DNA from: Phycisphaerales bacterium
Lineage (GTDB): Bacteria; Planctomycetota; Phycisphaerae; Tepidisphaerales; Tepidisphaeraceae
NCBI GenBank assembly: GCA_003153655.1
Contig: PMAK01000261.1
Coordinates: 4,091-13,829, forward strand
Reading direction: 5' to 3'
DNA length: 9,739 nucleotides
The position numbers and the translations under genes are program-made. This document shows, piece by piece, positions 5,656 through 9,739 of this stretch. How positions within the stretch are numbered: position 1 is the first letter of the stretch; each line of letters starts with the position of its first letter. The notes beneath the pieces were generated by a model. The model did not search any database, was not told the DNA's origin, and saw nothing but the letters and a program-made list of their open reading frames with translations.

Positions 5656-5901
5656 TTATCGGTCACTCTGGGGTGGAGTGGCCAATCCTTTTTTAAACTT
5701 TTCCTCGTGGGACTTTAAATTTTCTTTGAGCATCTTGCTGGCCATGCTGCCCAGGACCAGTCCGATAACCATGGTGGCCAGCATTGCCGTCAAAGCCCGC
5801 ATAACCGTCGTAGTGAACGTATTGTCAGCTTCAATGCCGCCTACGACGAGGCAGACGGCGAATACGATAAGCGAGGCGACGGCGGCGATTCGGCTGGCCA
5901 T
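5656..5901 (-). CDS. Small two-helix membrane protein of unknown function in the flagellar operon
   Basis: An 81-residue protein I do not recognise by name. Two hydrophobic helices are clear, at about 6-22 (AAVASLIVFAVCLVVGG) and 33-52 (VMRALTAMLATMVIGLVLG), joined by a short polar stretch with acidic residues (E24, D26). A charged, lysine-rich tail follows (KMLKENLKSHEEKFKKG), probably helical and cytoplasmic. It begins 9 bases after flhG; AGGA overlaps the flhG stop and is 9 bases from the ATG at 5901. fliA follows. Position and spacing make it a real gene co-expressed with the flagellar genes. A role in flagellar assembly, motor placement or FlhF/FlhG anchoring is only an inference from context. 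Confidence 0.78.
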   Translation of the reverse strand: MASRIAAVASLIVFAVCLVVGGIEADNTFTTTVMRALTAMLATMVIGLVLGSMASKMLKENLKSHEEKFKKGLATPPQSDR

Positions 5902-5910
5902 GGTGCAATC

Positions 5911-6768
5911 CTATTTTCTGAACCAGCGGCTCATTCGATTGAAGAACCCCCCGCTGCCGTCGAGGCTCGGGGCGACGCCGCGTTCCAGTCTCATCGCCAG
6001 TTGGCTGATGCCGAGGCTGGCTGGGCAGCGCGGGCTTGCGAGCAGGAACGGAGATCGGCGTCGGACCGCCGCAGGGACTTCCGGGTCGGACGGGATGAAC
6101 CCCGCGTCCATGACATGGACCGAGAGAAATTGCCGCGCGACTTTGGCGATTCGTTCGTACACCAACCGGCCTTCGCCATGCTGACGCACCTGATTCACTA
6201 GCAAACTCAGCGGGCGATCGGGAGCGTCGCGGCTGATGACTTTGATGACGGCGTAGGCATCAGTGATAGCTGTTGGCTCGGGAGTGGTGACGACAAGGAC
6301 CTGGTCGGCCGAGCGCGTGAAGCTGAGGACGTTGGGACTGATGCCCGCCCCGGTGTCTATGAGAATCACGTCGGTTCTGGCTTCGAGCTCGGCCAGGGCG
6401 GTGACCAGACGCTGCCGGTCATAGTCGCTGAGATCGATCATGCGTACAAGCCCGGATGCCCCGCCGATCAGACGGAAGCCGCCAGGCCCATCGACCATCA
6501 CGTCGGCTAGCTCCCGCTTACGGGAGATGACGTGGGAGAGATTGGAGGGGAGGTCGATGTTGCAGAGGACGTCGGCGTTGGCTAGGCCGAGGTCGGCATC
6601 CATGAGAACAACGCGCTTGCCGACGGAGGCGAACTTGATCGCCAGGTTGACGGCAATGTTGCTCTTGCCGACGCCACCCTTGCCGCTGGTGACGGCGATG
6701 ACTGTGGCGCGAGTGCTCTGGCGAACAATGCGCCGCAGTTGTGAAGCCTGATCAATCATGACGGACAT
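5911..6768 (-). CDS. flhG: FlhG (FleN/YlxH), MinD-like ATPase controlling flagellar number
   Basis: A 285-residue MinD/ParA-type ATPase that works with FlhF to set the number and position of flagella. It has the N-terminal DQASQLR (6-12), matching the DQAxxLR motif through which FlhG stimulates FlhF GTPase. The deviant Walker A TSGKGGVGKS follows (27-36), then LMDADLGLANADVL (55-68), Walker B LIDTGAGI (136-143), and a C-terminal GGFFNRMSRWFRK that looks like the amphipathic membrane-targeting helix of MinD relatives. An in-frame ATG at 6798 directly abuts the flhF stop (TAA-ATG) and would add MTEVAQQGIA. I prefer ATG 6768 because AAGGA lies six bases before it and the DQAxxLR motif is normally close to the N-terminus. 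Translation of either form is probably coupled to flhF. Confidence 0.9.
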   Translation of the reverse strand: MSVMIDQASQLRRIVRQSTRATVIAVTSGKGGVGKSNIAVNLAIKFASVGKRVVLMDADLGLANADVLCNIDLPSNLSHVISRKRELADVMVDGPGGFRLIGGASGLVRMIDLSDYDRQRLVTALAELEARTDVILIDTGAGISPNVLSFTRSADQVLVVTTPEPTAITDAYAVIKVISRDAPDRPLSLLVNQVRQHGEGRLVYERIAKVARQFLSVHVMDAGFIPSDPEVPAAVRRRSPFLLASPRCPASLGISQLAMRLERGVAPSLDGSGGFFNRMSRWFRK

Positions 6769-6798
6769 GGCAATTCCTTGTTGAGCTACCTCGGTCAT

Positions 6799-7974
6799 TT
6801 ACTGCATCGATCCTGAGAGAATGAGTTGGGCGAGCCGTTTGGGCTGCCCAACTTCGATATCGTCCGGAACGTCCTGGCCCGTCGTGATATAGGACAGGCC
6901 CTTGTTTACTTTGTGAATAACGTTGAGGACGACGCCAACGTGCGCCGCCTCGTCGATCTTGGTGAAGATGATTTTGTCGACGCGCACTTCGCTGAAGCGC
7001 GCGATCGCGAGATCGACGCATTTTTCGCTTGCGGTCGTTGAGAGGACGAGATGAACCTCATCCGGGTTTGCCGCGGCAAGCAGCCCTTTTAGCTCGCTCA
7101 GCTTGAGCGCGTCGTTGGGGCTCCGACCGGCGGTGTCGATAAGAATGAATTCGCAGTCGTGCATGGAGCGGACGGCCGCGGCGGTTTCCTCCGCCGTGCC
7201 GACAACTTTGAGCGGAGAACCCAGGATGTCGGCATATTTACGCAGCTGATCGATGGCCGCGATGCGGTAGGTGTCGAGGGTGATGAGACCCACCCGTCGC
7301 TTTTCGCGGAGCATTAAATTCGCGGCGAGTTTGGCGATGGTCGTGGTTTTCCCTACGCCGGTCGGGCCGATAAGCGCGACGACATGCGGACCGACGGTTT
7401 TGGTGCGGACGATTGGCCCCGCGCTCGGCAGGAGACGCTCAATCTGCTCGGCCAACTTAAGTTTTACGAATTCAGGTTGGCGGGCATGTTCCGGACGGAT
7501 TTGCTTTTGCACCGTCTTGATCATGCTGGAGGCCAATTCCTCGGCAACCTGGTTTTGGATGAGATGGTTATAGAAATCAAAAAGTTCTTCAGGGATCTCG
7601 GGGCAGCGCGAGCGCGTGGAATGGTGAACCAGTTCTTTGACCAGCCCTTTGAGCCCGTTGAATTCCTGGATGAGACCCATCATCGCGGCGTTTTGTCCGG
7701 CGGGGCTTTCGAGGATCTGGCGGCGGGCCTCGGCCGGCTTGATGGGCTGGGGCGCCTGCGCCGCCGGGCGCGCGGGCTGGGGTTTTGGAGTCCGGTCGGG
7801 AACGCGAGCATTCCGGCTGGCGGTGATTTCGAATATTTCACGCCGACGGAAGCCCAGCCAGCGGGGTTTGTAAAAGCTGCGCGTCTGCAGGATCATGGCG
7901 TTGGGGCCCATTTCCTGTTTCACCTCGGTCAGGGCCGCGCTCATGGTGTTGGCTTGAAATGTCCTGAGGTCCAT
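6799..7974 (-). CDS. flhF: FlhF, SRP-type GTPase for flagellar placement
   Basis: A 391-residue SIMIBI-class GTPase, third member of the SRP GTPases beside Ffh and FtsY, which recruits early basal-body parts to the flagellation site. The N-terminal B domain starts with MDLRTFQANTMSAALTEVKQ and the typical MGPNAMILQTRSF (22-34). A proline- and alanine-rich linker spans about 59-83 and an N-domain about 95-190. The G domain has G1 GPTGVGKTT (203-211), DTYRIAAIDQL (234-244), DTAGRS (280-285), TKID (338-341) and the closing motif GQDVPDDIE (366-374). All nucleotide-binding motifs are intact and the length is normal. The start ATG 7974 is supported by GAAGGTGA ending six bases upstream. It lies 48 bases after flhA and abuts flhG, its regulatory partner. 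Confidence 0.95.
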   Translation of the reverse strand: MDLRTFQANTMSAALTEVKQEMGPNAMILQTRSFYKPRWLGFRRREIFEITASRNARVPDRTPKPQPARPAAQAPQPIKPAEARRQILESPAGQNAAMMGLIQEFNGLKGLVKELVHHSTRSRCPEIPEELFDFYNHLIQNQVAEELASSMIKTVQKQIRPEHARQPEFVKLKLAEQIERLLPSAGPIVRTKTVGPHVVALIGPTGVGKTTTIAKLAANLMLREKRRVGLITLDTYRIAAIDQLRKYADILGSPLKVVGTAEETAAAVRSMHDCEFILIDTAGRSPNDALKLSELKGLLAAANPDEVHLVLSTTASEKCVDLAIARFSEVRVDKIIFTKIDEAAHVGVVLNVIHKVNKGLSYITTGQDVPDDIEVGQPKRLAQLILSGSMQ

Positions 7975-8022
7975 AGCAATTCACCTTCACGGCTGTCACT
8001 GAAAACGGCGGCCGACACCCGG

Positions 8023-9739
8023 CTAGCCGTTGATTCCTACCAGTGCGACGGCTTCGACCGTCGCTTCCGGCACAATTTCGTTGTATCCAAGCACGGCCAA
8101 ATTCGCCGCACTGTTTTCGATCATTCGACGCACGGCGGCGCGAATCTGCGGGCCGCAGAGCAGCACCGATAAACGCCCCGCCTGCGTAAGCTCGGCACTC
8201 TTGGTCACGATTTGCTGGACGATCTGCTGGGCCGTTTGCGGCGGCAGCGTGTTGGTTGTGCCGCGGTCGGAACGTTCAAGGTGGCTGTTTATTAATTCCT
8301 CAACGGCCGGGTCGAGCGTGAGGCACCAGAGGCGATCGCGATCGTCCACATATTGCTTGCAAATAGTCCTGGCGAGCGCATGACGGGCGTACTCGCTCAG
8401 AACCTCGAGGTCCTTGGTTCTTGAGGCGTAGTCGCTCACGGTTTCGATAATGGTTTCGAGATCGCGGACAGGAACACGCTCGCGGAGGAGGTTTTGCATC
8501 ACCTTTTGCAGTTCGCCAGGCTTGACGAGGGTTGGGATGCATTCCTCGATCAGGGCCGGAACGCGGACTTTGAGATTGTCCAAAAGATTTTTCACCGCCT
8601 GGCGCGAGAGGAGCTCGTGGGCGTGGGTCTTGATGAGTTCTGTCAGGTGCGTGGCGATGACTGCGCTGGCTTCGACGACGGTGTAGTTGTTGATATCCGC
8701 CTGGGGACGCTGCGATTCGGTGATCCAGTATGCGGGCAGGCCGAAGGCTGGCTCGGTGGTTTTTACAGCGCCGGCGAGTGGGCCGGTGGTCGCGCCATTG
8801 TCCATGGCGAGAAATTGGTCGGGATAAGCGACGCCCTTGCCCACACCCTGGCCCTTGATTCGGACGACGTAATCGTTGACGCCAAGCTGGATATTGTCGC
8901 GGATGCGGACAGGCGGAACGATGATGCCGAGATCGAGTGCAACCTGCCGGCGAACCATGCTGATGCGGTCGAGGAGATCGCCGCCTTTGGTGGTGTCTAC
9001 CAGGCGGACAAGGCCGTAGCCGACTTCCAACTCCATGGTGTCGAGGTCCAGAACCTTTTCGATTTTCTCGGGTTCTTTTTTGGTGGTCTTTTCCTTTTCG
9101 GTGGCGGCTGTGGCGCGGGCGACTTTTTTCTGATTTTTGGAGACGGTCACGGATAGCAGCCCGCAGCCGGTGCCTAGCACAAAGAGCGGAATCTTGGGCA
9201 GCCCCGTGAACATCATCAGGACGATGAAGACGCAGGCGATTGAAAGGGCCTTGGGCTGCGCGAAGAGTTGGGTGATGACTTCTTCGCCGAGATTATTCTT
9301 GCTGCTCGTGCGGGTGATGATCAGGCCCGCGGCGAGCGAGATGATGAAAGCGGGAACCTGGCTGGCAAGCCCGTCGCCGATGGACAGTTTGGTGTAAAGG
9401 GCGAGGCAATTGAGCAGCGTCCAATTGTGCTCGAACATCCCGACGTAGAGGCCGCCCAGGATGTTGACGAAGGTGATGATGATGCTGGCGACGGCGTCGC
9501 CGCGCACGAATTTACTGGCGCCATCCATCGCTCCATAAAAATCAGCTTCCTGGGCAATATTTGAACGGCGTCTTCTGGCTTCGGGTTCGTTGATGATGCC
9601 GGCGTTGAGGTCGGCGTCGATGGCCATCTGTTTGCCGGGCATCGCGTCCAAAGTGAATCGGGCCGCAACTTCAGAAATACGCGTGGCGCCTTTGGTAATA
9701 ACGGCGAATTGAATGACGATGATGATGATGAAGATGATG
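8023..9739 (-). CDS. flhA: FlhA, flagellar type III export-gate protein (N-terminal part outside window)
   Basis: The last 571 residues of FlhA (usual length near 690), the export-gate subunit whose membrane part forms the proton-driven channel and whose cytoplasmic nonamer ring receives chaperone-substrate complexes. The frame runs on to the window edge, so the TTG at 9651 is not the start. The visible part begins in a membrane helix (IIFIIIIVIQFAVITKGA) and runs into the FHIPEP signature ARFTLDAMPGKQMAIDADLNAG. Further membrane segments lie at about 84-102, 127-142 and 165-199 of the visible part, then a Lys/Glu-rich linker at about 200-229. The cytoplasmic domain includes NYTVVEASAVIATHLTELIK, a VRDLETIIETVSDYA stretch and the LGYNEIVPEA end. 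It is the first visible gene of the flhA-flhF-flhG operon; TAG at 8023-8025. Confidence 0.96.
   Translation of the reverse strand, partial: IIFIIIIVIQFAVITKGATRISEVAARFTLDAMPGKQMAIDADLNAGIINEPEARRRRSNIAQEADFYGAMDGASKFVRGDAVASIIITFVNILGGLYVGMFEHNWTLLNCLALYTKLSIGDGLASQVPAFIISLAAGLIITRTSSKNNLGEEVITQLFAQPKALSIACVFIVLMMFTGLPKIPLFVLGTGCGLLSVTVSKNQKKVARATAATEKEKTTKKEPEKIEKVLDLDTMELEVGYGLVRLVDTTKGGDLLDRISMVRRQVALDLGIIVPPVRIRDNIQLGVNDYVVRIKGQGVGKGVAYPDQFLAMDNGATTGPLAGAVKTTEPAFGLPAYWITESQRPQADINNYTVVEASAVIATHLTELIKTHAHELLSRQAVKNLLDNLKVRVPALIEECIPTLVKPGELQKVMQNLLRERVPVRDLETIIETVSDYASRTKDLEVLSEYARHALARTICKQYVDDRDRLWCLTLDPAVEELINSHLERSDRGTTNTLPPQTAQQIVQQIVTKSAELTQAGRLSVLLCGPQIRAAVRRMIENSAANLAVLGYNEIVPEATVEAVALVGING

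Noticed and set aside
5656..5663. ACCGATAA on the - strand upstream of fliA, a possible autoregulatory sigma28 -10
   Set aside because: It coincides with the last codons and stop of the small membrane protein gene, and no TAAA lies about 15 bases upstream.
7384..8172. A 262-codon open frame on the + strand across flhF and the flhA end
   Set aside because: It lies antisense to flhF, whose GTPase motifs are complete, and the product shows no family features; it is a GC-driven shadow frame.
8494..9156. A 220-codon + strand frame opposite flhA
   Set aside because: Antisense to conserved FlhA sequence and without recognisable features.

Overview
The window looks like chromosomal DNA of a flagellated, moderately GC-rich Gram-negative-type bacterium. 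A planctomycete of the Phycisphaerae type, or another member of the PVC group, is my best guess. This rests on gene order and protein character (a reduced mraY-ftsW division cluster, the form of the flhA-flhF-flhG-fliA block, and a CAGAGA/CAGATG-type intergenic repeat), not on any marker gene. No tRNA, rRNA, CRISPR array, transposase or prophage gene is visible.

Left part (1-1480, + strand): the last 52 codons of mraY, an 80-base gap, then a complete SEDS glycosyltransferase gene best called ftsW. The murD and murG genes that usually flank ftsW are absent here. The ftsW gene meets a convergent operon after only 6 bases.

Middle part (3306 down to 1487, - strand): a compact three-gene operon read from a recognisable sigma70-type promoter (TTGACC, 17 bases, TACTAT). 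It encodes a cysteine-free Rrf2-family regulator (GTG start with a good Shine-Dalgarno), a DedA-family membrane protein and TsaB, needed for the universal t6A tRNA modification. Both gene junctions overlap (TGATG, then ATGA), so translation is probably coupled. The dedA gene carries a run of ten G. Upstream of the promoter lies a 180-base imperfect inverted repeat (3341-3520), the most striking non-coding object in the window. Beyond it is a stand-alone flavin monooxygenase of the HpaH/HsaA (acyl-CoA dehydrogenase fold) family, with no reductase partner in view.

Right part (9739 down to 4822, - strand): a flagellar export, placement and regulation operon, flhA (5' end outside the window), flhF, flhG, a small two-helix membrane protein of unknown function, and fliA (sigma28). 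Gaps are 0-50 bases. FlhA is the export-gate membrane protein. FlhF and FlhG form the GTPase/ATPase pair that sets flagellar position and number, and FlhG carries the N-terminal DQAxxLR motif that activates FlhF. FliA switches on late flagellar genes.

I found no convincing new defence or mobile system. The items most worth a second look are the long inverted repeat with helically spaced CAGAT/ATCTG units, the G10 tract in dedA upstream of the essential tsaB, a sigma28-like element directly before ftsW, and the unnamed small membrane protein between flhG and fliA.
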